Source: Allacma fusca (taxonomy: Eukaryota; Arthropoda; Collembola; Symphypleona; Sminthuridae). Taken from it: a stretch of 64,000 nucleotides of DNA. Position numbers and translations under genes: made by a program. The notes below the pieces were generated by a model. That model did not search any database. It had not been told where the DNA came from and saw nothing but the letters and a program-made list of their open reading frames with translations. This document shows, piece by piece, positions 12,788 through 25,000 of the stretch (positions are counted from its first letter, which is position 1; each line of letters begins with the position of its first letter). The stretch spans positions 28,219,378-28,283,377 of the forward strand of contig OX359248.1 in assembly GCA_947179485.1 (NCBI GenBank), in the 5' to 3' direction.

Positions 12788-15043
12788 CGCTTGTTATGGT
12801 TCGTATCTTTTCCTACTTTTCCCTTAATCCGACGTCCTAAAAACTTTTGGATCTGTGCTTGTTTATATTTATAATCTCTCCAATGCAAATGTGAAAAACA
12901 CATCTGGATAAGCCAATGCTAATTCTTTTGTTTAGTTCCAATAGTTTTCCAAAATTATTTTATATTTGCACCTAGAAAAAAACTAGAACTTATCAAATTC
13001 TCCGCTTATCGGGAAAAGCAAAGGAATAATTACAATTTAAAACAACAACAAAATTTGTGAACGAACCAATATGTATTACTTTGAAGGTACAATTCTTAGC
13101 AACACTTTAATGTTCCTCCTATCAAAGTGCGATTTAAATAATCGACTTCATTTGACATAATTCGGTTATCTACACACATCAGGTCAACACGGATTGAGAA
13201 AAACAGATCAAGGTACACGAGATAGGATTTTCTCTCAAGTTTATCAACTTGTGTGTTAGCAAAAGTTACAATAAAATTGAACTTGTCTTATGCAATAGTA
13301 GATTTTTGTTGGAAAGGCTCATTGTCATCGGTGAATCATTTGTTCATGTTATTTATAAAATCTGACATCAATCATGATGCACACACTGTACCTCTATAGC
13401 GATAAACAGTCATTGCACAACTTCCAATGTTTCCATTACTATGAGTTCACATTGAAATAACATCCACACAAGCAGTAGCTTATGTTACCTCTGCCTTTCC
13501 TGCCTCTTGTTTGTTTGTGTTCTGAAGGTGTGAGTTGCATTAAAAACACCACCGCTATTTGGTCTGGCCACGGCTGGAAAACTTTATACTTGATATTTAC
13601 ACACAGAGACAAAACGGACGGAGCGTTTCCGCCTGGGTACTTCCTCTTTGTCATTTTCCAAAGTCTATAAAGAAGTATACTTCTTTACATACATATGTAA
13701 CGTAACAAAATTAATAATACCAGTTGTAGCACATACATACAGTGTTTTTGTGCGTGAATGCTGAACGGTTACATATAGATAGTATACTTAGATATCCAGA
13801 TATTGCTTGAATCTAGTGTTGAAACTTAGTTCCATAAGGGAATAATTATTATTCAGAAATGACAACAAATATTCCCCAAGTAAATAGATCCAGCGATATA
13901 AAATAATAATGATTCATGAGGTAAATATAGATGCTGAAGATTTTTGGCTATGTAACCTGATACACACCACCATGCCAATCCGCAAATAATTATTATTCAT
14001 CGTAAAAACAATCTGGATAACCTCGCAGTTTCTGTAGCAAAAACAACAGCAGGACTAGGAATGATTATATTTCATTGGCACTTACAGCTAGTACTACTGA
14101 CGTAATAATTTTTATTATTGGGAAAAATAATTTTGCAGTCGATAACATGCTGATAATAGCTATTGCTAATTAACACACATATATTTCATCTGTCTATAAA
14201 TTTCCTAACATTGAAACAAACCAGAGGATTGGTATACAGAATATTAAGCTTCAAATTTTCCCCATAGCTTAACCTTTACAACTGCCCATATATAATGGAC
14301 ACGAATTATTGAAGTCGAGCATTTTGAGTGGCCTGCCAGGCTCAGTTGCTCTCCACTTTGTTCTCATCAGTCATGAGGACTGGCGAGGGTTCAATAGATG
14401 AAATGAAATATCAACTATGCATGTGAAAGAAGGAAACACGCAAATAGAAATAAGTATCAGGTATGAGTAGCAGGCGGTAGCTTGAGCATCCACAATCCAC
14501 AATCCGTCCAAATATACATAATAGGTAGGAGAGCGGACGTGATCTTGTTTTATAAAAGAAGAAGAGGGATGTACGAGAGGATATAACTATGAGTGTTTAT
14601 TTACTCCCGATGGATCCCACCCTTTGATTTAATTCTTCCATCAACGTTAAAACTTGCCACAGAGTATGTAAAATAATATGAATGGACGGTTCATTCAACC
14701 TCTATGTAGTAATGACAGCCACACTGCTACATGGAATGGCATTTTGGATGATTTTCATTTGGAAATCATCATTCCAAAATCCCAGCTTCCCTCGCATCAT
14801 GTTACCTCTGGCTGTCAGACAGACTGGACAACACACAACAGAGACTGAACCAACACGCAATAGTTTAATTTTTAATCTGAAACTAATCTTTACTTTCCTC
14901 CTGAATCCGGTTATTTTAGCTTAATTGTAACTTGCCCACTGAGAGCTAACCCAATTCAAAGAATTTCAACTTCACCTAATGTTATCCAGAAAATTTGTTA
15001 ATTTTACTGAGAGGTTTCAAGTTTAGATGCTGCCATCATTATC
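12788..15043. other. Intergenic upstream of the 1145-residue gene
   Basis: No homologous exon seen. A small open frame at 14682-14924 has no recognisable domain. The stretch presumably includes the promoter of the next gene. Confidence 0.45.
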
Positions 15044-18000
15044 ATGTCCAAGTCAGTCTCACATCTCAGTTCTGAAGGAGAAGGCAGCTTCAGTGCAGAT
15101 AGGAATATTGAGTCCGTTCTTATTCTGGAGAGGGTCCTCGAAAGAACTGGACAACAATGGGTGGAGAATTTAAACACTATCGAGCAGTATTTGGTGGAAA
15201 TTGTGGAAACCATAGGCCAGCGACAGCCTCTACTAAAATCCAACTACATTTTAAGGCGTTTACCAATGTATACCGTAAGTTGACCCTCTTGAAATTTATA
15301 TTATAAAACTGACCTAGTAAAAAGCAAAGGATGGTTTTTTCAGAACGTTGCAATAATTGTTTAGAGTAATAATTAAATTCTGTGTTTTTGTTTCCAGACC
15401 TCGTTCACAAATAAAAATGAGTATGCTATCGTCCTCAATAATATTGACTTCACTCTACAAAACAACAGACGGTACTCTACAATCGAAAAAAGAGCATCTC
15501 CAAATTTTGGACAGTTGGAAATCTTCAGCGACAAAAGCAAACCAGCTCAAGCTGAGACAAAAATATGTGTTCATGGTCGGGAAATCAAGCAGGCAGAATC
15601 CCAAAACATTTACAAGGATGTCCTCAACGAAACCAATGCCTTTCTAAGGTAAGGGTCATGTAAAAAATGTTAGACCATTAATATTAATTACGCTCCGAGC
15701 TCTTGCTGACAATTATCAAAATAATAACTGAGCATAAAGTATAACATGTTTGAAACTTACAGCCACGAAATCTTCAAAAAATTCGCTTCTGCTTTTATCC
15801 GCGCTGGAAGTCCAGAACCAGAAGAGGAACCCCGGTCTTGCAGTGATGATGAGGAGGCCTCCAGTTCCCAACCAAAGAAACAGTCAGTAGAAAAGGTTCA
15901 GTTAATAAGTCCGCACCTTCTTCCAGAGCTTAAGACCAACAAAGAAGTAGCCAAAATATTTACCATTATACCCACTGCAAGATCATCGGAGGAAGCACGA
16001 AAGTACGGTAGAACAAAGACAGCTCGTTGCAGAATCAGTGTAAACTATCTGAAGTCCCTGCTCACGATCTGTTTAGAAGATACGGAGGTTATTGTGAAGC
16101 CTTGTTTATTCCTGGACAAGGGTTACGCGCGAGTAAATACGAATCTGTTGGACAGAATACCATTATTTCATACAAATATTTTAAATATTTGCGAAGCCTT
16201 AGGAAAGGGCTGTCTCCTATTTCCCACTAGCTACGAAACTCTCTGGGCTTTACAATTTTGGCCTTGTGAATCTCATCTCTTATGCATTTATCATCCGAGT
16301 AGTTTAATTTCTCGGATTTTCAAACTATTCGCTGCGTTTTCCCTCAATCCTTTCCATTTCTGGGAGACGCTGAATAACTGTTTTTTAATTGGGTCTGATG
16401 ACATGATTGCTTCCATGGCGGACCGAAGTTCTCAAAGCCTGTCCACTGATTTCCTCCTAAGTGCATTTTTATACGAGATGGAAAAGTATTCCTCAATTGA
16501 AGACTGGGCCCCATGTAACTTTTATAAGCGCTTTATCCACTTACTTCAAACAAGCGTGGATGCTTATGAGAAGGGATTTCATCCCCAGTATTTTACCAAA
16601 ATCAACGTTTTACGAGGTGTCTGGAGAGACGCCGTTGATCCCTTTGAAAGGGAGGAATCTTCAATTTTGAAGGAGCTTGACGACATTGAAGAGTTCCCTG
16701 AGGATGCGGCTGATAGTGTTGAAAAATCAAGAGATTATTTGGACCAGGAGGAAGATGATGATTACTACGGACTTCATTTTGATCAGCTGGATACGACAGA
16801 AGAATCCGATGCATTTTCCCACTACACACCCACTCCTTTGACTTCGGAAACGGTCTACAAATCCGTCAATCCTTTCCAATCTGTTGAGGATTTATCCGCC
16901 CATATGAGAAGTAAAGATAGACTGAATCAAAATCTACCAAAGAAATCTAAAACTCTCTCGAAAATGTTCGGATCAAACTTGCTCCGACGCTTCACTTCCC
17001 TCGGTCGAAGTTCAAGCGATGCTCAGGGCATCAAAGCAGGACGAGCTAGGTCCATGGCGGACATTACAACTGGCTTTGCAGAGCACATTGCCCAAAATAG
17101 ACGGGAACAAACATTTGGTCTCCAGCTCCGTTCCAACACTCCGCTCTCTACTACGGAAACAGCATTCGGTAGTGCTTTCGATGAAGAGTACTGCATTACT
17201 TCAACGATTAAGTCATCTCGGAAAGGAACAAGAGGGAGGAGCTATTCTGTCCCTTCAGCAGAAAATGGAAGTTCTACAGCCAATAGCATCAGTCGGAGGA
17301 AAACAATTACGATTGACAACGACGATGGAATTGAAATGAATAATGTTCATAAAGCAGAGACAATTTACTCCAACATTTTGCAAATCCTAGTTGATATTCC
17401 TCCATCGGACCATTTTAGTGACTCTGACGTTCTTCGTGATTTGGACAGACTGAAGAAGATTCTGGAATCCCAAAATGAATTGATTAATGAATGGTGTAGC
17501 ACCATGAGCGAGCTCCCCGTACCAAAAACCGTCTGCCCCCATACATTTTCTCCAAGACAAGTGCTGTATATTTCACAAATAATTAAAAAGACTTCTCGAT
17601 GTTCTGCAAGTGCTATTAAATTAGCTCATACGTTAGATGTCGCCGGACAAAGTTTAAAAATTCCTGCTTGGGAGATCAGCGGGGACCTCTTACGCACTGT
17701 TCTACATCAGATGAGATCAGAACCAGCGTTACATGAATCTTTCAAGGAAAAAATCCACAAGCCAATCAAACGTTTGAGTTTGAAAGGGCTAAAAATGTCC
17801 CTGAATTCAGATGTTGACAGTGCTTCACCAAGCTCGACGCTGAAGAAACTAAGTTTCAAAAGACGGCACTCCGACGCTTGTACAGGTCACCTGAGTCCCA
17901 ATGGAGAAGAGACAGTTGATTTGGCTGGAGAGACACAATTTGCTTTGGAAGAACCAGAAATCGCTGCTACGAACCGTTTACTCCAATGGCTCTGGCAACT

Positions 18001-18838
18001 CAAAACTTCCAACATAGGCCGGCTAAGCTTCAAAGCCAAGAAATATTTGGAGTACCTTCACCGTGCAAGTTTCAGTAACTCTCATTTTATTGAGCAATTT
18101 TCTGAGGAAAAGGTCTTCCAGAGCATGGCTATTAGATCAGCCGTGGCAGTGAGTCGGATCATGAGGGATGACAAACTCCCTGCTTACGTCCCTCTGTTGG
18201 CAGCAACAAAGAAAGGGTGGCTTTGGGCCGAGATGATTTTGTCTTTAGCATCCTGGAATAACGAAAAGGGGTTTCCGATTGAGGCTGATATTCCTAATTT
18301 GGATGGGAAGACAGGAGTGATACTTCGAGATGTGAGCATGAGTTCGACTTCTATTAGTAATACCTTGAAGTCAATGAAGGGTTCGGAACCAGATGCGGAC
18401 GCTGTTACTTTGGCTTTTCACTCCGAACTGGCTACTCCTTTGGGCTGGAATGATTTCGAAGATCCTAGGAAACCAGGACCGTTCACAGTCCCTATTCTTA
18501 TTTTCTCTTCCCTTGGCTATTTCAAACAGTGGGAAATGATTCCAGGGAATGTAGTTCAAGTTATGGTTCGGTTGCAGAGATTTAGCGTGAGTTTTTAAGA
18601 CGCTTTTCTTCCTTGGAAGCTAATATCCATTGATTTTAAAAATTAATTAGGCTAAAATTCCAAATCAAATTTCTACTTTGGGCTTTTCATTCCATAGAAT
18701 CTTCAGCACGTTGGGGCGATGTTGTTCCCTCCTCATCGGAAAACAGCTTTAAATGAAGTCCGGAAGCTGAATAAATCCCTCTCGTTTAGAAACTTTCAAT
18801 TCGATAATAACGTCATGTCAAAAACTTTCAAAAGGTGA
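15044..18838 (+). CDS. Large unrecognised protein, 1145 residues (4 exons)
   Basis: Exons 15044-15274, 15398-15648, 15763-18586 and 18707-18838 total 3438 nt and join in phase through GT-AG introns. The ATG is the first after an in-frame TGA just upstream. I do not recognise the family. Visible features: a charged N-terminus with VLILERVLERTGQQWVEN; an acidic Ser-rich stretch near SPEPEEEPRSCSDDEEASS; and a long globular part (about residues 195-440) with LFHTNILNICEALGKGCLLF and LFAAFSLNPFHFWETLNNCF. This is followed by an acidic run (DQEEDDDYYG), a basic Ser-rich middle with repeated RRxS/KxS phosphosite-like motifs (RARSMAD, RGRSYSVPS, KRRHSDA), and a helical C-terminal third ending in a basic RNFQFDNNVMSKTFKR tail. 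There is no signal peptide or membrane segment, so a cytoplasmic scaffold or regulator is likely, which is inference only. Confidence 0.85.
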
Positions 18839-20107
18839 TTAGTCATACACCCCTGTGCAGAGGAATAACATTTATTATCTGTAGATTTTGATTGTTTACA
18901 ATAAACTGAGGGATAAAAATGACAACTTGAATTTATTTCATGTCCAAATTCAAGGTTAGCTAGCCTCCGATCAACCAGAAAGCACTTAAAGGCTTCGTCC
19001 ACTAATTTCAACGAGGACATTGATACTGGATTTATTAACTGTCAAGAGATGGGGTGCACTCAGAGGAGCAGCGGAGAAACGGAGCACTCCTATTGTAGAG
19101 GGAAACAACTACAGTGTACCAGGCTGTAAACATATATTATGGAAGGCTTCTTATCAAATTAATATTTCAACTTGCATTTAACAAGAACTGTTTTGCGAGC
19201 AAAATAGCGCATAAGTTTGTCCACAACTATAATCATATAATTTTTAAAAGATTTCCTCTATTTCCACTTATTTTGTTCATTCTGATAATGTATAGTTACC
19301 AAAAAAAAGCACCCACCGATTTAACACGTGGAAGTTCCAAGTACCAAATCTCACCTCACAACACTCTCCGTCAGAGCATGCTTTTTAGCTCATCCATCTG
19401 TTAGACTACTACACTTGAACAATACATCTGGTTCATTGTGTAAAAACCTTCAGCTAAAACTATTCAAATCTTGTATGTATATCTACATAAACAGCAACTA
19501 AGGAAAGAAAGTAGCGTGATTATTACTGAAATGAAAAGTCAAAGGGTGAGCTACTGTAATCTCACTTTAATTAGTCCACACCTGCCCTGACAAGACATGC
19601 ATGCGGCTGACCTTATAAACTGCAAAATAAATAGATCTATTTGATTATACTAATAATAATAAATGAAACCGAAAATAACTAGCAAGATTCTTGATTTGGC
19701 AATTTACTAATAAAACACTAAATTAAAGTAACTTCATTTGGCGAGCAGTTTCGTTTTAGTACATGAAGAACTATTGATGCCAAATGGCTTCAATAGTACC
19801 GTCCTGTGAAGAATACTTATCGATTATTATTTTTTGCACTTGTATTGGCATTTAACATTTCTCATGTTAAAATTTATACCACTCATATTGTTTAATGATG
19901 TTGCTGCAATTGGAAGTCATGACACAAATCCACGCGAGCGTTCATATTATGTTCATGAGTGGGACCAGGGGCCACGTTTGTTGTACAAAGTGAAAGACCC
20001 CGGGAGAGCTGACCATAACAATAAATTAATGCCCGCACTGCTGTGCAAATTATTGGTAGTCAATAAATTAAAAATCATAGCGACGCGATAATTTGAGGCT
20101 TCGCGTT
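18839..20107. other. Intergenic, no gene recognised
   Basis: Only short frames without known motifs, including one at 19834-20091 that I could not support as a gene. Confidence 0.45.
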
Positions 20108-20655
20108 GGGTGGCGTCAGCCACCGCCATCAAAGTAGGATAAATTTTGAGCTTTTTTCAAAATTTCATTTTTTTTTCAAAAAACCTATTACCCCGGTTTC
20201 AACCACATTAGCAATAACCATTCCGATTTACATAAGCAATGTTTACAAAAACTTTCGTTGAAATCGATCCAGTAGTTTTAGAGATAGCTGCCATTTGACT
20301 TGAAGTTCAAAATTTCAAGATTTTTTTTCGAAAAAATTATAAGGCCGATTCCAACAACATAGCCACCAACTATTACTATTTACATAAGGAATATTCACAA
20401 ACAAGTTTCATTGAAATACATTCAGTAGTTTTGGAGATTAACTGTCATTTGACTTGAAGTCAAAAATTTCAATAATTTTTTTTCTCAAAAACTACCCCGC
20501 CGATTTCAACCAACTACGAACTTGGCCTTACATTGGACACAAGGAATGTCCACAAAAAATTTCATTGAAATCGGACTAGCGGTGTTTCAGTTACTGCGCG
20601 GAGGGACACACGGACGTACGGACAAGGCTATTTTACTAGGGGGCTGACGCCACCC
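20108..20655. mobile_element. Short inverted-repeat element with three internal ~160-bp repeats
   Basis: Ends GGGTGGCGTCAGCC at 20108 and its complement at 20642-20655. Inside are three diverged tandem units of about 160 bp starting near 20165, 20330 and 20490, each with a variant of TTTCAACCA, a CATTGAAAT-like block and TTTGACTTGAAGT. No coding capacity, and no clear target duplication seen. A related piece occurs at 31201-31385. Confidence 0.75.
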
Positions 20656-20884
20656 TAAAAAAACTTACCGTGGATTATTTCATGAATTCCTGTGATCGTG
20701 ATGATGAGTGTTTCATACCTATGGATCAGGAGCAAGACTGGACTACTACTAGAATCGCTCAAAAATTGTTGGCAGCTTGTTAGCGAATGATTTATTACCC
20801 GCGGCTCCTGCCATCAAAAACTGACTACCCCATTAGCGCGTCTTTCGCGATTCATTTTGAATCCAAGTTCGTGTATCGGTCGAC

Positions 20885-20993
20885 ATTCAAGTTTGAATCG
20901 TAGTTCAAGTTTGAATCGAAATTCAGGTTTGAAGCGTAGTTCAAGTTTGAATCGAAATTCAGGTTTGAATCGTAGTTCAAGTTTGTAGAAGAA
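20885..20993. repeat. 18-bp minisatellite
   Basis: About six tandem copies of RTTCARGTTTGAAKCGWA, paired into 36-bp units. It directly abuts the 42-bp repeat that follows. Confidence 0.85.
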
Positions 20994-21142
20994 GAATGTA
21001 AAGTCAAGTTTAATTTTTAGTAGAAATTCAACTTCGAGTGTAAAGTCAAGTTTAATTTTTAGTAGAAATTTAATTTCGAATGTAAAGTCAAGTTTAATTT
21101 TTAGTAGAAATTCAATTTCGAATGTAAATTCAAGTTTAAGTT
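20994..21142. repeat. 42-bp minisatellite
   Basis: Three full copies plus a partial of a 42-bp unit containing AAGTCAAGTTTAATTTTTAG and GTAGAAATTCAA. The minus-strand frame across this and the previous array is a repeat artefact. Confidence 0.85.
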
Positions 21143-21716
21143 TGATTTTATGATCGAGCATTGGCTAAAGATGGGATCCAAGCATGAGTATTTGTTCAGT
21201 TTAAATTGGAGACACATTGTCTTTGAAATTAGTTTTGAAGCTCAAATGTTGCTTGGATTGTATTTTATTTTCGATTTCACGCCATACTTTTGTTGTTATG
21301 GTTGTGTTTATTGTTACAATTCAGGTACATTGTAGTTTGGTGATTGTGGTTGCAACAAAATCACAATATTTAAAATCACAAAACGTGCACTATATTAAAA
21401 CTCTAGGCGCGCATGTTGTTTCTGTACATGTGTTTGAATTTGAATGTATTTATATGTAATAATAAGTCTTTTTTACGTATTTTTTCACAATGAAATATTT
21501 AAATTGATGGGTGTCATTGGTTCTACAGATATGCTCTATTTACAATTAGTTACACTTTGGTGACCTGTATTTTTACTTTGATGGTTGAGCCTTAACGTTG
21601 GCTTATTATACGATACATGGACCAAACATTACATAAACAAGAATTTCAATTGTGTCGTGATCTTAAAAGAACAAGCAAATTAAAATAAGTGATTTGAAAA
21701 TAATCGTGCATTTGCT

Positions 21717-21832
21717 TTATGTAATCAGAAAAATGTCCATTAGTAGCCACAGTATTATAATCAAATGAGAATTCATTGTGTTTTGGGTAATTTGTGAACT
21801 TGAGGCATCCATCATTGAAGCTATCAATGGCA
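21717..21832 (-). pseudogene. Paralogue A, terminal hydrophobic-tail exon
   Basis: From an AG acceptor, 38 codons including DASSSQITQNT followed by a hydrophobic end (HLIIILWLLMDIFLI) and a stop at 21717-21719. The last exon of gene B has the same architecture, so the tail is conserved between the copies. Confidence 0.75.
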
Positions 21833-22082
21833 CTGCAATGTATACAATTTATCATGTATATTCATATTTATAGAATGAAAACAATGCAAGATGTAGATCA
21901 CAAAACTTACAAACAAAAATATTTTTCTTTTACTTTTTGAGAAGCAATTTTTTTCACAATCATTTCCAAGGGAATCCTGACCAGGTCTTGGTATACAATA
22001 ATCGGATGTACCATCTTGCAAGTGACACCAAAAGAATGGCTTCCCTCTAGTGTCACATTCATCAATACACATGACCCCTTTG

Positions 22083-25000
22083 GGGTGTCCGGTCTACTGC
22101 CACCCTAACAACTGCCACAAGCACAACTGCCTCGCGGAGAACTGCCACATGTACAACTGCCATAATTAACTGCCACTTGGACTACTGCCACATTTACTCA
22201 CTGCCACTTGGACTACTGCCACATTTACTCACTGCCACTTGGACTACTGCCACCTTTACTAATAGCCACATTGACTCACTTCCTTTCTTCTTTAGATAAT
22301 ACAGTGGCCGCTAGTAGGACTAAGGCATACTCTAGTTGGACGCATGCGCACGAATTCCGGAGCTTAGCTTCGATTCCAGAGCTTAGCTTCGATTCCAGAG
22401 CTTAGCTTCACATTCCGGAGCTTAGCTTCGATTCTGGAGCTTAGCTTCACATTTCGGAGCTTAGCTTCCATTTCGGAGCTTAGCTTCGATTCCAGAGCTT
22501 AGCTTCAATTCCGGAGCTTAGCTTCGATTCCAGAGCTTAGCTTCACATTCCGGAGCTTAGCTTCGATTCCGGAGCTTAGCTTCACATTTCGGAGCTTAGC
22601 TTCAATTCCGGAGCTTAGCTTCGATTCCGGAGCTTAGCTTCACATTCCGGAGCTTACTTCGATTCCGGAGCTTAGCTTCGATTCCAGAGCGTAGCTTCAA
22701 TTCCGGAGCTTAGCTTCACATTCCGGAGCTTAGCTTCGATTCCGGAGCTTAGCTTCTATTCCGGAGCTTAGCTTCGATTCCGGAGCTTAGCTTCAATTCC
22801 GGAGCTTAGCTTCGATTCCGGAGCTTAGCTTCGATTCCGGAGCTTAGCTTCGATTCCAGAGCTTAGCTTCGATTCCGGAGATTAGCTTCGATTCCAGAGC
22901 TTAGCTTCACATTCCGGAGCTTAGCTTCGATTCCGGAGCTTAGCTTCGATTCCGGAGCTTAGCTTCTATTCCGGAGCTTAGCTTCGATTCCGGAGCTTAG
23001 CTTAAATTCCGAAGCTTAGTTTCAATTCCGGAGCTTAGCTTCAATTCCGGAGCTTAGCTTCACATTCCGGAGCTTAGATTAAATTCCGGAGCTTAGCTTC
23101 ACATTCCGGAGCTTAGCTTCGATTCCGGAGCTTAGCTTAAATTCCGTAGCTTAGCTTCACATTCCGGAGCTTAGCTTCACATTCCGAAGCTTAGCTTCAC
23201 ATTCCGGAGCTTACTTCGATTCCGGAGCTTAGCTTCGATTCCAGAGCTTAGCTTCGATTCCAGAGCTTAGCTTCGATTCCAGAGCTTAGCTTCACATTCC
23301 GGAGCTTAGCATCAATTCCGGAGCTTAGCTTCGATTCCGGAGCTTAGCTTCGATTCCGGAGCTTAGCTTCAATTCCGGAGCTTAGCTTCGATTCCAGAGC
23401 TTAGCTTCGATTCCAGAGCTTAGCTTCGATTCCAGAGCTTAGCTTCGATTCCAGAGCTTAGCTTCGATTCCAGAGCTTAGCTTCGATTCCGGAGCTTAGC
23501 TTAAATTCCGTAGCTTAGCTTCACATTCCGGAGCTTAGCTTCACATTCCGGAGCTTAGCTTCAAATTCCGGAGCTTACTTCGATTCCGGAGCTTAGCTTC
23601 GATTCCAGAGCTTAGCTTCGATTCCAGAGCTTAGCTACGATTCCAGAGCTAAGCTTCGATTCCAGAGCTTAGCTTCACATTCCGGAGCTTAGCATCAATT
23701 CCGGAGCTTTGCTTCGATTCCGGAGCTTAGCTTGGATTCCGGAGCTTAGCTTCGATTCCGGAGCTTAGCTTCAATTCCGGAGCTTAGCTTCGATTCCAGA
23801 GCTTAGCTTCGATTCCAGAGCTTAGCTTCGATTCCAGAGCTTAGCTTCAATTCCAGAGCTTAGCTTCGATTCCGGAGATTAGCTTCGATTCCAGAGCTTA
23901 GCTTCACATTCCGGAGCTTAGCTTCGATTCCGGAGCTTAGCTTCGATTCCGGAGCTTAGCTTCTATTCCGGAGCTTAGCTTCGATTCCGGAGCTTAGCTT
24001 CGATTCCGGAGCTTAGCTTCTATTCCGGAGCTTAGCTTCAATTCCGGAGCTTAGCTTCGATTCCGGAGCTTAGCTTCGATTCCAGAGCTTAGCTTCGATT
24101 CCAGAGCTTAGCATCGATTTCAGAGCTTAGCTTCGATTCCAGAGCTTAGCTTCGATTCCAGAGCTTAGCTTCAATTCCGGAGCTTAGTTTCGATTCCGGA
24201 GCTTAGCTTCAATTCCGGAGCTTAGCTTCACATTCCGGTGCTTAGCTTCGATTCCGGAGCTTAGCTTCGATTCCGGAGCTTAGCTTCGATTACAGAGCTT
24301 AGCTTCACATTCCGGAGCTTAGCTTTAATTCCGGAGCTTAGCTTCGATTCCGGAGCTTAGCTTAAATTCCCGAGCTTAGTTTCAATTCCGGAGCTTAGCT
24401 TTAATTCCGGAGCTTAGCTTCAATTCCGGAGCTTAGCTTCGATTCCGGTGCTTAGCTTAAATTCCGTAGCTTAGCTTCACATTCCGGAGCTTAGCTTCAC
24501 ATTCCGGAGCTTAGCTTCACATTCCGGAGCTTAGCTTCACATTCCGGAGCTTACTTCGATTCCGGAGCTTAGCTTCGATTCCAGAGCTTAGCTTCGATTC
24601 CAGAGCTTAGCTTCGATTCCAGAGCTTAGCTTCACATTCCGGAGCTTAGCATCAATTCCGGAGCTTAGCATCAATTCCGGAGCTTAGCTTCGATTCTGGA
24701 GCTTAGCTTCGATTCCGGAGCTTAGCTTCGATTCCGGAGCTTAGCTTCGATTCCGGAGCTTAGCTTCGATTCCGGAGCTTAGCTTCGATTCCGGAGCTTA
24801 GCTTCGATTCCGGAGCTTAGTTTCAATTCCGGAGCTTAGCTTCAATTCCGGAGCTTAGCTTCACATTCCGGAGCTTAGCTTCACATTCCGGAGCTTAGCT
24901 TCACATTCCGGAGCTTAGCTTTAATTCCGGAGCTTAGCTTTAATTCCTGAGCTTAGCTTCGATTCCGGAGCTTAGCTTCGATTCCGGAGCTTAGCTTCGA

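Noticed and set aside
14682-14924. 80-codon frame upstream of the 1145-residue gene
   Set aside because: No splice donor that would join in phase to the next exon, and no motif.
19834-20091. 85-codon frame beginning with a hydrophobic stretch
   Set aside because: The start looks like a signal peptide, but there is no recognisable domain and no supporting context, and it lies just before a repeat element.
20814-21161. Minus-strand frame of repeated FTFEIEFLLKIKLD and LELRFKPEFRFK
   Set aside because: Reads two adjacent minisatellites; no sign of a real protein.
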